Assembly (NCBI GenBank): GCA_964567745.1
Contig: CAZMNY010000045.1
Span: forward strand, 3,241 to 67,240
Direction of reading: 5' to 3'
Source: CAZMNY01 sp964567745
GTDB taxonomy: Bacteria; Planctomycetota; Planctomycetia; Pirellulales; Pirellulaceae
Length of the DNA: 64,000 nt
Shown piece after piece: positions 42,161 to 52,338 of the stretch. The position numbers and the translations under genes are program-made. Position 1 is the stretch's first letter, and each line of letters begins with the position of its first letter. Below the pieces are notes generated by a model. That model was not told the origin of the DNA. It worked only from the letters and a program-made list of their open reading frames with translations, and did no database searches.

Positions 42161-45153
42161 GTTACGACAAACTCCTCGCCTCGCTGCGAGAGGCGTTCTG
42201 CGATTTCGGGCATCAGCCCATAAGCCAGAGCGAGGATTTTCAGTGGGTGAATCGTTGGGGTGGTCGTGCCTTGCTCCATTTGAATCTTGCACGCACTGCA
42301 CTCGGTCGATCCGATTTGCACTCGAGGGCCCCTAATCTCGGAGATCAGACCCCAGCCCGCCCGCAAACTGTTTCGATAGTTTTCACTCTTCAGCCCCCAC
42401 ACGCCCGCCATCCCGCTACAGCCTTCCTTAAGCTCATGAACGGAGAGACCTGGGATCAACCGCAGCAATTCGCGACCGGCGGATCGGTCACTTAACGCTC
42501 GTATATGGCAGGGTTGATGATATCCCAACACGTAATTGATTGGCTTCAGGTCGAGTTCGAGATTGCCTGTTTGGTGCATCGACCAGAGGTAGTCGCAGGC
42601 CTCGCTTGTGTTTTCGGCGACGAGTCGTGCGTCATCATCATCGAGGATGTTGAGGTATTCGTGTTTGATCGCCATCACGGCGGATGGTTCGGTGGCGACG
42701 ACGTGGTATCCCTGCCGCACGGCTTCGGCGAGTATGGCGACATTGCGCGCGGCGATCTGTCTCGCGGCGTCGAGAGCGCCCAGGGAGATGGCGGGCATTC
42801 CCGACGCTTGAAGCGACGGCGGTACGTAGGCGGAAACGCCGTTATGGCCCATTACGGCGACGACGGCTTCGCCTAATTGGGCGTCGAACCAGTTGGCGTA
42901 TGTGTCGACGAAATAGACAATCTTGCGCCCCTCGCCTCGACGAGGCCTGGTCAGTCGACGCCTGCTGGCAATGTTGAGGAAGCTTCGCGAGGCGAGTCGC
43001 GGGAGCTTTCTTCCCCTCGCCACTCCCGCAAATCGCTCGAGCAGCCAGCGCATCGTTCGGTTGCCCAGGGCCCAGTTCGCCACCAATCGAAACTGCGATG
43101 CCCAGGAAGCCAGCGAGTCGATGCGAGCCATCAGCCAATCGCTGATCTTGAGCCCGTTCACAGCGACGTATTGCGATTTGCATTCTAAGACGAGTTTGGG
43201 GATGTCGACCGACGCGGGGCACTCCATACGGCACTGATGGCAGTTGACGCACAGGTCGGCAATCGATTTGAGCGACTCACCCGTCAACTCGTCCGCCGTC
43301 AATCGGCCAGTCACCACAGCTCGGACCAAATTCGCTTTGGCTCGCGGCGTCGCTTCTTCGCGCGGCGCGAATCGGAAAATCGGACACATCAACTCTTGCG
43401 GCGACTGCGTTCGGCAACGTCCGCATCCGTTGCAAGCGCGAGCTGCTAAGCCGATATCGGTCTCGTTCCAAACCAATTGCGGCGAGAACGATAGGATAGG
43501 CAGATCCGACGACCCCTCAGTCTTGGATTCCTGTGGCGCGGCATCGTCGCCGACTGCCTCGATCTGAGGCGCGACGGGACGCAAGTTGTTGGTCAACGGC
43601 GGCGGCGCTTCCGCGACCACTTTGCCTGGATTCAGCAGGTTGTTCGGATCGAAGATTCGTTTGATCTCTCGCAGCACATCGTACAGCGGGCCATAGTGCT
43701 TGCGGATATACCAGGTCCGACTCAGCCCATCGCCATGTTCGCCACTCACCGACCCGTCGACATTGTCGACCTCGGCGTAGAGTTCATCGGCGAGGTGTCG
43801 CATGCGGCGCAAGTCGTCCGGGTTGGCGAGGTCGAGGAACGGTCGAATGTGCAGCTGACCATGCGATGCGTGGGCGAACAACGACGCTGTGACGGCGTGT
43901 GTCTTCAGCACGTTCTGCAGCTTGCGAAGGAACTCGGGTAGCTTGTTTGGCGGAATGGCAATGTCTTCGATGAACGGCAGCGGTCTCGTCGATCCCTCGA
44001 GACGATACAGAAGCGGAATCACTCGTCGCGCCAATCGCCAATAGAGGTCGCGTTCGGATTTCTCGAGCGTCGTCCGCGAGTCGAAGGCCAGCTTCTTTTT
44101 ACGCTGCAATCGGGTTGTCAATTGTTTCAGGCGGTCGCGAATCTCGCTCGGGTCATCGCCCGACATTTCGACCAGCAACATCGTCTCGGCGTCGCTAGGC
44201 AGCAGTCGCGCGTACCGCGGATCGGTTTCTCGAGCGATCGACAGCAGCCGGCGGTCCATCATGTCGCAGGCGTCGGCGCCGAATTGCGAGACTTCCATCG
44301 CGCCGCGAGCGGCAGTTTCGACTCGGTCGAAGAATATGAGTGCGAGACCGCGATGTTTCGGCACGACCTGCGTCTTCAGTTCGAGCTCGGTGGAAAGTGC
44401 GAGCGTGCCCTCGGAGCCAACCAGAAGCCTGGCCAGATCGAGCTCTCCCTTGGCGTCGTCAAACAGGTCCCAGACGTGGTACCCGGCGACACATTGCATC
44501 GTCTTGCGGCGATACTTCTCGATCAGGTCGGCGTTGCGCACCAAAAGCTCGCGAACTCGCCGCACGATCGACCTCAGCGTAGCCGACTCGCCCGGATTCT
44601 TTCCGTCTTGAATCGCATGTTTCTTGAAGACGACGCGTTCGCCATTGGCTAGAACGGCATCGATCGAAACGACGTGGTCGTGGGCGGCGCCGTATCGCGG
44701 AAAATGACTGCCGGATGCGTTCAGCGCGACGACGCTCCCCATCGTTGTCACGCTTCGCGTCGAGGGGTCCGGACCAAAGACGCGTCCGCTCTTTGCGAGT
44801 TGGCGATTCAACTGGGCCAGAACAACGCCCGGCTGCACTCGCACCCGGTCGTCTTCGATCGCCAACACTCGCCGCAACGAATGAGAAAAATCGATTACCA
44901 AGCCGGGACCTAACGATTGGCCAGCCAGCCCTGTCCCCGCGCCTCGCGCGTGAATCGGCAGCTCGTTGGTCGCGGCGTATCGGACGCTCGCTTGAATGTC
45001 TTCCAGCGAACGCGGACGAATCACGCCGAGCGGCTGAATCTCGTAAACGCTCGCGTCGCTTCCATACAATTGCACAAACGCATCATCGCAGCGCACCTCG
45101 CCCTCAAGCAGGCCGCGAAGGTCTTCTTGGATTCGCTCCCTCTCCTGGTCCAT
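42157..45153 (-). CDS. FAD-linked oxidase/4Fe-4S fusion (YdiJ/D-2-hydroxyacid dehydrogenase type)
   Basis: 998 residues. N-terminal FAD_binding_4 domain (ELPIHARGAGTGLAGQSLGP; VTTMGSVVALNASGSHF), then the FAD-oxidase C domain up to about 520 ending SGEHGDGLSRTWYIRKHYGP. A two-cluster ferredoxin part follows: CNGCGRCRTQSPQELMCP and CVNCHQCRMECPAS. The C-terminus has CCG domains (YHQPCHIRALSD; GCSGMAGVWG; GSTECSACKIQME). Oxidises a D-2-hydroxyacid such as lactate or glycolate and passes electrons to the quinone pool. Heads an operon with moaD, moaE and moaA, an unexpected partner. Confidence 0.9.
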   Translation of the reverse strand: MDQERERIQEDLRGLLEGEVRCDDAFVQLYGSDASVYEIQPLGVIRPRSLEDIQASVRYAATNELPIHARGAGTGLAGQSLGPGLVIDFSHSLRRVLAIEDDRVRVQPGVVLAQLNRQLAKSGRVFGPDPSTRSVTTMGSVVALNASGSHFPRYGAAHDHVVSIDAVLANGERVVFKKHAIQDGKNPGESATLRSIVRRVRELLVRNADLIEKYRRKTMQCVAGYHVWDLFDDAKGELDLARLLVGSEGTLALSTELELKTQVVPKHRGLALIFFDRVETAARGAMEVSQFGADACDMMDRRLLSIARETDPRYARLLPSDAETMLLVEMSGDDPSEIRDRLKQLTTRLQRKKKLAFDSRTTLEKSERDLYWRLARRVIPLLYRLEGSTRPLPFIEDIAIPPNKLPEFLRKLQNVLKTHAVTASLFAHASHGQLHIRPFLDLANPDDLRRMRHLADELYAEVDNVDGSVSGEHGDGLSRTWYIRKHYGPLYDVLREIKRIFDPNNLLNPGKVVAEAPPPLTNNLRPVAPQIEAVGDDAAPQESKTEGSSDLPILSFSPQLVWNETDIGLAARACNGCGRCRTQSPQELMCPIFRFAPREEATPRAKANLVRAVVTGRLTADELTGESLKSIADLCVNCHQCRMECPASVDIPKLVLECKSQYVAVNGLKISDWLMARIDSLASWASQFRLVANWALGNRTMRWLLERFAGVARGRKLPRLASRSFLNIASRRRLTRPRRGEGRKIVYFVDTYANWFDAQLGEAVVAVMGHNGVSAYVPPSLQASGMPAISLGALDAARQIAARNVAILAEAVRQGYHVVATEPSAVMAIKHEYLNILDDDDARLVAENTSEACDYLWSMHQTGNLELDLKPINYVLGYHQPCHIRALSDRSAGRELLRLIPGLSVHELKEGCSGMAGVWGLKSENYRNSLRAGWGLISEIRGPRVQIGSTECSACKIQMEQGTTTPTIHPLKILALAYGLMPEIAERLSQRGEEFVVT

Positions 45154-45218
45154 GGTGGGCTCGCGCCGATGGTTGGAAAAGTGAAACGCCGTTCAAGAGT
45201 TGAAAGGCGACGCGATGA

Positions 45219-45728
45219 CTAATCTGAATCCAGGCCGTTGGCCGCCGACAGTTGTGAGGCCGATGCTTCCGCCTCAGCTAAGCGGGCCGCCTGTTGACGA
45301 TAGCGTTCGTGGATTTCCAGATCGAATGGCGAGTAGTCCTTCTCTTCATCCAGGCCTCGATACTCCGCGTGACATCGATAGCATGTGAGCACGTTGCCCA
45401 TCCACAAATACAAAGCCGCGTCAATCAAAGCCGACACAAACAGGATGCCGAATGCGACGTAAATCAAATAGTAATACCAGGCGATGCTGCTAAGAGTGAA
45501 ACCGAAAGCGATGATGCCGAGACCGAGATGCTGAGGGAAGTCTTTCCTCACGAACAATTCGTCGCTTGGACAAGCAAGACAACGAACCACTTGCTCATCG
45601 TCAATCGCGTTGTCGGGCATCAGAATCGAGTGGCTGCAATTCGGGCAGACCAGGCTCTCTGTTGTCGAGTCGAATGGGACGCCTGCGGTCTTTTCGCATT
45701 TCGGGCAGAGGTAGTGAATCTTCATCAA
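45219..45728 (-). CDS. Zinc-ribbon membrane protein
   Basis: 169 residues. N-terminal zinc ribbon LCPKCEKTAGVPFDSTTESL followed by VCPNCSHSI; two membrane helices near 70-110 (LGIIAFGFTLSSIAWYYYLI, YVAFGILFVSALIDAALYLW); a second Cys pair in VLTCYRCHAEYRG. Glu/Ala-rich tail. A second ATG one codon later is the usual MKIHYLCPKC start. Planctomycete family of unknown function. Confidence 0.7.
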   Translation of the reverse strand: MMKIHYLCPKCEKTAGVPFDSTTESLVCPNCSHSILMPDNAIDDEQVVRCLACPSDELFVRKDFPQHLGLGIIAFGFTLSSIAWYYYLIYVAFGILFVSALIDAALYLWMGNVLTCYRCHAEYRGLDEEKDYSPFDLEIHERYRQQAARLAEAEASASQLSAANGLDSD

Positions 45729-46016
45729 TCGTGCGACGTGAGCTCCACATGGGAAAACTTGCGTTGAGAAATTGATCGTGGTCGCCGTCGCGAGATGACT
45801 CGACGCAAGCTCCCTGACCGAACCGACGCCGAGCGGGTTGCCGTGATGGCAATGTCTGCGCCGTAAGACAGCTCGTTATTCTAAGCTTAGACGGAGAATC
45901 ATGGCATGGGCCGTCCCGCGATTTGGAGCACTTTTTGCCCCGTCCCAAACGCCCTTGCGGCTCCCGACATGCTCCATTTTGAACACGAGCCGGCCTCACG
46001 AAGGGGATAAATCGAC

Positions 46017-46811
46017 CTAGAGCGTGTAGATGGCGCCAACCGATAGCAATTGCGAAAAGAGCTCGCCCATGAACACCACAATCACGCCGGCATAGAGAAT
46101 TCCAGTGGCGCTCTGCGTGTTGGGGACCTTGAGCGTGTACCAGGCGAGAAGCGCCATCATCAATGCGCCTAGCAGACCGAGAATCCATCTCGCCGCAATC
46201 CATACCCAAAACATCGTCTCGACGGCATCCGCGGCGCCCAAGTGGATCCAGAGTCCAACTGCCGCCAGAATCGAACGCAAGATCACCGCGATAATCATCA
46301 TGGCTACGAGCCGCTTGAGCGGAGTGAGAGTCATCGACGGCGTGTTGAGATACCAATGGCCGAGGAACATCGCCGCCATCGTGGCGCCAAGCAACAGGCC
46401 GCTCGAAACTAGCTCACACAAGCCGAGCACGATGCCGGTCGTCGTGGTCCCTTGGCTCCAGCTTGTCGCCAAGCCCGCGCCGACAATCCCCAACACCGCA
46501 ACGATGTAGAGCAACACGGCGCCGATCTGCTTCCGCTCGTATAACCAGACCACGGCGCCGATGTAGCTGATCACGGCGAGCGCAATCGCGATTCCGGTTA
46601 TGGCCGGCGCCGGCAGGTCACTCGACGCCATCGCGCTGCGGCAAGTGTAGGCGGCCAACGCCGCGAAGGTGTTGAGCCCCATCAGCACCCACAAATGGAC
46701 GCGATAGAAACCGGCTGATACTAAACTCGACGGCGTCACCGCCATCGCTAACGACATCCCGAAGGTGAGTCGGAAAACGAATTGAACCAAGACCAGCCAG
46801 ATATCGTCCAT
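46017..46811 (-). CDS. Polytopic membrane protein of unknown function
   Basis: 264 residues, about seven or eight transmembrane helices throughout: FRLTFGMSLAMAVTP, VLMGLNTFAALAAYTC, ITGIAIALAVISYIGAVVWL, IGAVLLYIVAVLGIVGAGLA, ELVSSGLLLGATMAAMFLGH, AMMIIAVILRSILAAVGLWI, LLGALMMALLAW and GVIVVFMGELFSQLL. HWYLNTPSM is a conserved-looking polar spot. No family named. Lies between a zinc-ribbon protein and folE on the same strand. Confidence 0.7.
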   Translation of the reverse strand: MDDIWLVLVQFVFRLTFGMSLAMAVTPSSLVSAGFYRVHLWVLMGLNTFAALAAYTCRSAMASSDLPAPAITGIAIALAVISYIGAVVWLYERKQIGAVLLYIVAVLGIVGAGLATSWSQGTTTTGIVLGLCELVSSGLLLGATMAAMFLGHWYLNTPSMTLTPLKRLVAMMIIAVILRSILAAVGLWIHLGAADAVETMFWVWIAARWILGLLGALMMALLAWYTLKVPNTQSATGILYAGVIVVFMGELFSQLLSVGAIYTL

Positions 46812-46911
46812 TGCCTATAACATTCTTCAACGGAGTTTTTGACGGCGGCGCCGCCGTCAGACTTGCACGCAAGACGACATCATCAGTTTACCGTCGCGAA
46901 ATGCTGAACCG

Positions 46912-47499
46912 CTACTTCTGACTGCCGTAGATCAGCTGCATGACTTCGGAGCGTGATGAAACGTCGCTACGAAAAACACCTTTCATCGCCGAAGTAACAC
47001 AGAGACTACCCGGCTTTCGAACACCGCGAATCGTCATGCAAGTGTGCGACGCCTCGACGACGACAGCCACGCCCTTCGCAGCGAGCTCCGTTTCAAGCAA
47101 GTTAGCGATCGTTTCCGTCATGCGTTCCTGCACTTGAGGTCGACTGGAGACGACATCGACGACCCGTGCGAGCTTGCTCAGCCCAATCACCTTGCCGTCG
47201 GGAAGATAGCCGATATGGGCCTTACCCATGAATGGCAGTAAATGGTGTTCGCAAACGCTGTGAAACGTGATGTCGCGAACCAGCACAACCTCGTCGTACT
47301 GTTCCGTGAAGAACTTCTGCAAATAGGGTTTGGGGTCGGTGTGCAGGCCGGCAAACATCTCCGCGTACATTCGAGCAACTCTGCCCGGCGTCTCTCGCAG
47401 CCCCTCGCGCTTGGGATCTTCGCCAACGGCGGCAAGAATCTCTCGCACTGCGGCCTCCACGCGAGGCAGGTCGACGTGTGTGGACGTATCGTTAGGCAT
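46912..47499 (-). CDS. folE: GTP cyclohydrolase I
   Basis: 195 residues. Family motifs: EGLRETPGRVARMYAEMFAG, SVCEHHLLPFMGKAHIGYLP (zinc Cys/His and catalytic His), LSKLARVVDVVSSRPQVQER and ASHTCMTIRGVRKPGS (zinc Cys). It turns GTP into dihydroneopterin triphosphate for folate and related pterins. Normal length. Confidence 0.96.
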   Translation of the reverse strand: MPNDTSTHVDLPRVEAAVREILAAVGEDPKREGLRETPGRVARMYAEMFAGLHTDPKPYLQKFFTEQYDEVVLVRDITFHSVCEHHLLPFMGKAHIGYLPDGKVIGLSKLARVVDVVSSRPQVQERMTETIANLLETELAAKGVAVVVEASHTCMTIRGVRKPGSLCVTSAMKGVFRSDVSSRSEVMQLIYGSQK

Positions 47500-47553
47500 G
47501 GAATCCTCTCGGAAATCGGACGCTGGGCACCGTTTGAATCGTGTCGCGGCAGG

Positions 47554-47662
47554 CTAGTGCCGCGTCAACTCTAAAAATGGGGGTTGGCTTCGGCGTAACT
47601 TGACTTGGCGGCGTACGATACAAACACTGGGATCCTAATTCTTAGTGTTGACGCTGCACTAG
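47554..47662 (-). mobile_element. MITE copy 2, 109 bp, inverted relative to copy 1
   Basis: CTAG at both ends, inverted ends CTAGTGCCGCGTCAACTCTA and, at the other side, TAGTGTTGACGCTGCACTAG. The reverse complement matches 23169-23277 almost base for base. Inserted upstream of folE, between its promoter region and the left neighbour. Confidence 0.75.
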
Positions 47663-47933
47663 TCGGCCTGCGGGCGTCGAGCAGACACGAGTGAATTTGG
47701 GGATCGTGAACAGAAGATGCATGCTACGCCGCGACTCAGCCCGCGGTCAACATGGGCAATATCGAGGACCGGACGCGATTCGCGATCCAGTATTCCCTTC
47801 GAGCGAGACACGATGGACCAAATTCGGTCTGCCCTTCCACTTCTTCCCAACCTCACGCGTAGTAGTTGAGGCGGCTCATTGCTTGATTAGACGCAGAGAA
47901 TTGGAGGTGCTGGATGAACGGACTCGCCAGAAA

Positions 47934-48530
47934 TCATCCCTCTTCCGAGCTCGAAACGCGTTTGGGCCCGCCGAATTCAAAGGTGAGCTGAGGGTCCATT
48001 CGAGACGCGCCGGGATTCAATTCCTTAAACAACAGGCTCGGCTGAATGTCGTGATTGTCCTGATACTTGTCGCTATCGTACTCGCGTATGCTGCCCTTGA
48101 TCTCGTGATAGAAAATCTGGCAGATAGGGATGTTGGGATAGATGCGAACCGGCTGCACGGCGAACATTTCCAGAGTCCAGTATCCCATGAATCCGACGTC
48201 GCCAAATCCAGCAGTGACATGGACAAAGAGGCCGAGCCGACCGACCGACGAACGGCCTTCGATCATCGGAACCAGCTCGTGGGTCTCGGTGCGCTCCTTC
48301 GTTCTGCCCAGGTAGAGTTGGTGCGGATTGAGAACCATCCCGTCCTCGGGAATCGTGATCCGGCGAACTCGATTCGGCTGCCGCATATCCAGCACGACCT
48401 CTTCGTAGGTCATGATCTCTTCGTGCAGCGTCAAGTTGTAGCTGTTGGGATTGATGCGAGACTCGTCAAACGGATCAATTACAATCCGCTCGCCAAGGTT
48501 GCGCTGAATCTCGTCGCCGGACAGGATCAT
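47934..48530 (-). CDS. dcd: dCTP deaminase
   Basis: 198 residues. MILSGDEIQRNLGERIVIDP start, RINPNSYNLTLHEEIMTYE, the substrate motif IEGRSSVGRLGLFVHVTAGF and the general-base Glu in GYWTLEMFAV; QIFYHE follows. Trimeric enzyme that makes dUTP (or dUMP in the bifunctional type) from dCTP. The tail GDVGFMGYWTLE differs a little from the Proteobacterial form. Normal length. Confidence 0.9.
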   Translation of the reverse strand: MILSGDEIQRNLGERIVIDPFDESRINPNSYNLTLHEEIMTYEEVVLDMRQPNRVRRITIPEDGMVLNPHQLYLGRTKERTETHELVPMIEGRSSVGRLGLFVHVTAGFGDVGFMGYWTLEMFAVQPVRIYPNIPICQIFYHEIKGSIREYDSDKYQDNHDIQPSLLFKELNPGASRMDPQLTFEFGGPKRVSSSEEG

Positions 48531-48881
48531 GTCGTTCTCACCGTTTGAATTACACGAATAGTTGCAGACTACGTGAGAGCATTAGCAACGTGAGCGGTTC
48601 TGCGTGCGAATTTAGATCTGAAGAGACAAGGCTTACCCAAGTCGCAGCGGCGGGACGCCGAAGTCGCTCTTGGATCGTGGTGGATAAGAACTGCACTTTC
48701 AGTCCGCCGATAGAATTTGCGATCGCGTGCGCATTGTGTCGGAACCAACCACGAGGGTCAAGCGGCGGGCGATGGTTGCCAAAAAATCATTCGCATGCTC
48801 GAAGGCACTCGCTTCGCCAATCGGTTTTCTCGCGGTTTCCGGTCGGCGTCTGCTTGACTTTCCCGTCGGCGAGAGCTTGAA
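48531..48881. other. Intergenic region, nothing recognised
   Basis: About 350 bp between the divergent dcd and DUF309 genes. Presumably holds both promoters; no convincing motif was picked out. Confidence 0.4.
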
Positions 48882-49367
48882 ATGCGGCGAATTGACGGCC
48901 CTCGGCTTCGGCGCTACACTGAATGCCTCCATCGCCTATGGAAACGACACATGGAATCTGAGCCCCATCCTCTTTACGTCAAGGGGATCGCCTATTTCAA
49001 CGAATTCGAATTCTACGAGGCGCACGATATCTGGGAGGAGCTGTGGTCCGAATACCAAGGGCCCTCGCGAGCTTTCTATCAAGGTCTGATTCAGGTCGCC
49101 GTCTGCCTGCACCATTTCAACAATGGAAACACTCGCGGTGCCCGGAAGCTCTATCACAGTTCGCGCAATTATCTCGCTGACTTCCTGCCCACCCACATGG
49201 ATCTCGATCTGCAGCGGCTGTTCGACGAAATGGAAGTCTGTTGTCGTGAAATTATCGACACCGACGAAGAGTACCCAAAAGCCGAATTGCACGCCGACCT
49301 AATCCCCATTCTGCAGATGGGGCCGTCGATTGAGCTTCCACCGGTCGTCATCGACGAAGAAGAATGA
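48882..49367 (+). CDS. DUF309 protein
   Basis: 161 residues; ATG 48882 keeps LRRYTECLHRLWKRH, which resembles the family; ATG 48951 is an alternative. Core motif IAYFNEFEFYEAHDIWEELW is the DUF309 hallmark, then SRAFYQGLIQVAVCLHHFNN and GARKLYHSSRNYLADF. Small all-helical protein of unknown function, cytoplasmic. Confidence 0.82.
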   Translation: MRRIDGPRLRRYTECLHRLWKRHMESEPHPLYVKGIAYFNEFEFYEAHDIWEELWSEYQGPSRAFYQGLIQVAVCLHHFNNGNTRGARKLYHSSRNYLADFLPTHMDLDLQRLFDEMEVCCREIIDTDEEYPKAELHADLIPILQMGPSIELPPVVIDEEE

Positions 49368-49605
49368 CAGTCGGTGCGAGTCGGTAAGCGGTGCGAGTCG
49401 GTAAGCGGCGCGAATTGGTAAGCGGCGCGTCTTAGCGGACCGCTGTCAGTGCCGATCGCTATCGAGCCAGAGCGCTGATAAGGCAGGCTGCACTTCTCTT
49501 ACAGAGCTGTTCCTTTACCGAGCTGTTACAAAAGCGGCCGGGTGTTCACGGTAAACTTGTAAAGACCAACGCGTCTGTATCGCGATCGCCGAAAGGAAAA
49601 TTGAG

Positions 49606-51426
49606 ATGACCAGATTGCCCTATGCGTCTTTGCACGCCGCCCTGTTGCTGCTCGCCCTGATTTTGTCCAAGCCGTCCTCAGCGGCTGACAAGCCGAACTC
49701 CGCCGAACTGAATCTGACAACGGAAAAAGTGATCGTCTTCAAAGACGGTTATTGCCTCGTCCTCAAACGCGGCGTTGCGACCACGGATGAGAATGGCGAG
49801 ATTTTTACGACCGAAGTGCCAGACGCCGCCGCGTTGGGATCATTTTGGGCGGTCCCCAAGAAGGGCCGCATGATCAGCATGGTCGCCGGCTGGTCCGAAA
49901 AAACAGACGAGGAGGCCGAGGACGTACGCTGCGCGCAGACGCTGGAAGTCTTGGTCGCGAATCGAGGAAAATCGTGCACGTTGCAGCTCAAGGATGTCAA
50001 GCTGAGCGGAGTCATCGAGACCGTGCTGTCCCGCGAAACTTCCGCTCCGATTGCCGAATCTCACCGGAGCACACTGGATGCCGAGCTGTTCCGCGCGTTG
50101 TCGCGTTCGAGCGTCTCATCCGTGCCGCCAGATGCGACAGCAGCTCCTCGCGTTAGCGGAGTGAGTGGACACTATTTCGTTTTGCGGAACGATAACGGCG
50201 ATACGCTGATCAACGTGTCCGAGATTCGTCAGCTTACGATCCCTAACATGAAGACGACGATCGAGCGGCGGATCACTCGAACGACGAAATCCAAGCGTTT
50301 GAGATTTCGCTTCGAAAAGCCGAGCCAGAAGCAAGAGATCTTGATCAGCTATTTCCGTCCAGGCGTCCGCTGGATTCCATCGTATCGAATTGATCTCGCC
50401 GGCAACGAGGGCAAAAAGACGAAGATGGCGGAAATCTCGATGCAAGCCGAGATCATCAACGAAGCGGAAGACTTGATCGACACGCCGATTGATATCGTCG
50501 TCGGCGTGCCCAACTTTCGATTCAGAAACGTAACGAGTCCGTTCACGCTGGAGAAGGTGCTTCGCAACGCATTGCAACAAGCGGCGCCGCAATTGATGGG
50601 GCAATTTCGCAACAGCATGTCCAACGCCATGTTCAGCCAGCGGGCAGGAGAGTTTAGCCGTCCTGGCCCGCATCCCGGTGCTGGCGTCGAAGTGGCCGGT
50701 GTTGACTTGCCGCCAGAACTGAGCGCCGGCGGCGGTCACGATTTGTTCGTTTACAATCTTCCCGCGCTGAGACTTCGCAAAGGGGAACGAGCGGCGGTGC
50801 CGATTTTCACGAGCACGGCGCCCTACCGAGACGTGCACACTTGGGACTTGCACTACACTCGCGCCGACGTCGCCACCAGTCCCAGCGGCTCCGGCATTCA
50901 GTCTCCGCTAACACTGTCCGAAAATAAAATCTGGCGACAGATTGAACTCACCAACAATACGAATGTGCCTTGGACAACCGGCGCCGCCATGATTATGGAT
51001 GGCCAACAGCCGCTCGCCCAAGAGTTGCTCACCTACACCTCGCCAAAAGACTATTGTCGAGTGCCCGTGACAGTGGCGATCGATGTTCGAGGGAGTCACG
51101 AGGAAGCCGAGTTCGATCGACAACTCAAGGCGCTTCGCTGGAGCGGCTATGACTACGCCAAGATCCAGGAGCGCACGAAGCTGTCGGTCAAGAATCACAA
51201 GTCCGAACCGATCGCGCTCGAGATCACTCTTCGATTTGGCGGACGAGCGACCGAGGCGACTCACGATGGCGACATCATACTCTCGCCATACAAGTCTCAA
51301 GATTGGCGAAACTACCGAGGAGCTCCGGCCGTCAACAACAGCTCCACCGTGATCTGGAAGACGCAAGTGAAAGCCGGCGAGCGGTTCGAGCCGTCGGTCG
51401 AGTCGATGTTTTACACTCGGCAGTAG
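49606..51426 (+). CDS. Secreted DUF4139-like protein
   Basis: 606 residues, signal peptide about 1-27 (LHAALLLLALILSKPSSAAD). AAATTGAG ribosome site. The middle contains ISYFRPGVRWIPSYRIDLAG and the DUF4139-like run SMQAEIINEAEDLIDTPIDI with VVGVPNFRF; late parts DLHYTRADVATSPSGSG and QIELTNNTNVPWTTGAAMIM are typical of DUF4139. Function unknown in bacteria (mucoidy inhibitor A-like relatives). Extracytoplasmic. Confidence 0.75.
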   Translation: MTRLPYASLHAALLLLALILSKPSSAADKPNSAELNLTTEKVIVFKDGYCLVLKRGVATTDENGEIFTTEVPDAAALGSFWAVPKKGRMISMVAGWSEKTDEEAEDVRCAQTLEVLVANRGKSCTLQLKDVKLSGVIETVLSRETSAPIAESHRSTLDAELFRALSRSSVSSVPPDATAAPRVSGVSGHYFVLRNDNGDTLINVSEIRQLTIPNMKTTIERRITRTTKSKRLRFRFEKPSQKQEILISYFRPGVRWIPSYRIDLAGNEGKKTKMAEISMQAEIINEAEDLIDTPIDIVVGVPNFRFRNVTSPFTLEKVLRNALQQAAPQLMGQFRNSMSNAMFSQRAGEFSRPGPHPGAGVEVAGVDLPPELSAGGGHDLFVYNLPALRLRKGERAAVPIFTSTAPYRDVHTWDLHYTRADVATSPSGSGIQSPLTLSENKIWRQIELTNNTNVPWTTGAAMIMDGQQPLAQELLTYTSPKDYCRVPVTVAIDVRGSHEEAEFDRQLKALRWSGYDYAKIQERTKLSVKNHKSEPIALEITLRFGGRATEATHDGDIILSPYKSQDWRNYRGAPAVNNSSTVIWKTQVKAGERFEPSVESMFYTRQ

Positions 51427-51589
51427 ACGGCGGTGCGCCTGATTCGCGGCACGTCGCGAGCCCGCTCGCCTCGTGTCGCCGTTTGGCATCGCAGGCTGCA
51501 TAACCGACATAGGCTGATTCTGGCGGCGCCGACTGGCTGGCTGGACTATCATGGAGCGTAGTCTTGTCCGCTGGTTCTACAGGTTGAGC

Positions 51590-52291
51590 ATGTCGCCGAT
51601 TTCGTCTCATTTCGAATTGCCAGCGAACTTCACGGGCCGAGTGAAAGTGTTTCCGCTGCCGAATCTCGTTTTGTTCCCTTCGGTCATTCAGCCTCTGCAC
51701 ATTTTCGAGCCGCGTTATTGCCAGTTGTTAGAGGATGCGTTAGCCAGTGATGGGCTGATCGCGATGACGTTGCTGAAGCCTGGGTGGGAGGAGCAGTACG
51801 AGGGGACCCCCGAGTTCGAGTCGACGGTGTGCCTCGGGCGTATCGCGGCCCACACGCAACAATCGAACGGCCGGTACAACATTTTTCTGCAAGGCGTGTA
51901 TCGAGCTCAGGTGTCGCGCGAGCTTCCGGCGAAGAAGAGCTATCGCGAAGCCCAAGTCGATCTAGTGGAAGATTCCTATCCGTCAGCTGGCGCCGCACAG
52001 CGCGTCGAAACTCAACGCGAATTGCTTCGTCGCTTTCGTCATCTCGTGCCGGCGTCGAGCAAGATGAGTGAGCAATTTGAACAGTGCACGAATCAGCCGA
52101 CTCAGTTGGGGCTGCTGACCGACGTGATTGCGTTCACTGCAAATCTCGATTTTGCCTTGAAGCAACAGCTGCTGATGGAAACCAACGTCGACCTCAGAGC
52201 GGAAACGTTACTGAATTACCTGCGAGATCGCGAGTCGGCGCGAGACGCGCTCGCTCGGCGCCGTTTTCCTCCCGACTTCAGTGATAACTAG
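51590..52291 (+). CDS. Lon N-terminal-like (LON substrate-binding) protein
   Basis: 233 residues from ATG 51590 (ATG 51551 upstream is also in frame). Stand-alone LonN/PUA-like domain: VKVFPLPNLVLFPSVIQPLH, IFEPRYCQLLEDALASDGLI, CLGRIAAHTQQSNGRYNIFL and QGVYRAQVSREL. A helical C-terminal half follows. No ATPase or protease domain, so it probably binds protein substrates. Known in many bacteria as a small Lon-related protein. Confidence 0.88.
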   Translation: MSPISSHFELPANFTGRVKVFPLPNLVLFPSVIQPLHIFEPRYCQLLEDALASDGLIAMTLLKPGWEEQYEGTPEFESTVCLGRIAAHTQQSNGRYNIFLQGVYRAQVSRELPAKKSYREAQVDLVEDSYPSAGAAQRVETQRELLRRFRHLVPASSKMSEQFEQCTNQPTQLGLLTDVIAFTANLDFALKQQLLMETNVDLRAETLLNYLRDRESARDALARRRFPPDFSDN

Positions 52292-52338
52292 CGGAGTCTT
52301 GTGCTCGCGCTAAGTCGTCAACAAGTCGCGTTCGCCAC

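Noticed and set aside
45601..46356. 251-codon minus-strand frame between the zinc-ribbon and membrane genes
   Set aside because: Overlaps both real genes in a different frame and is rich in Arg/His/Ser, typical of a shadow.
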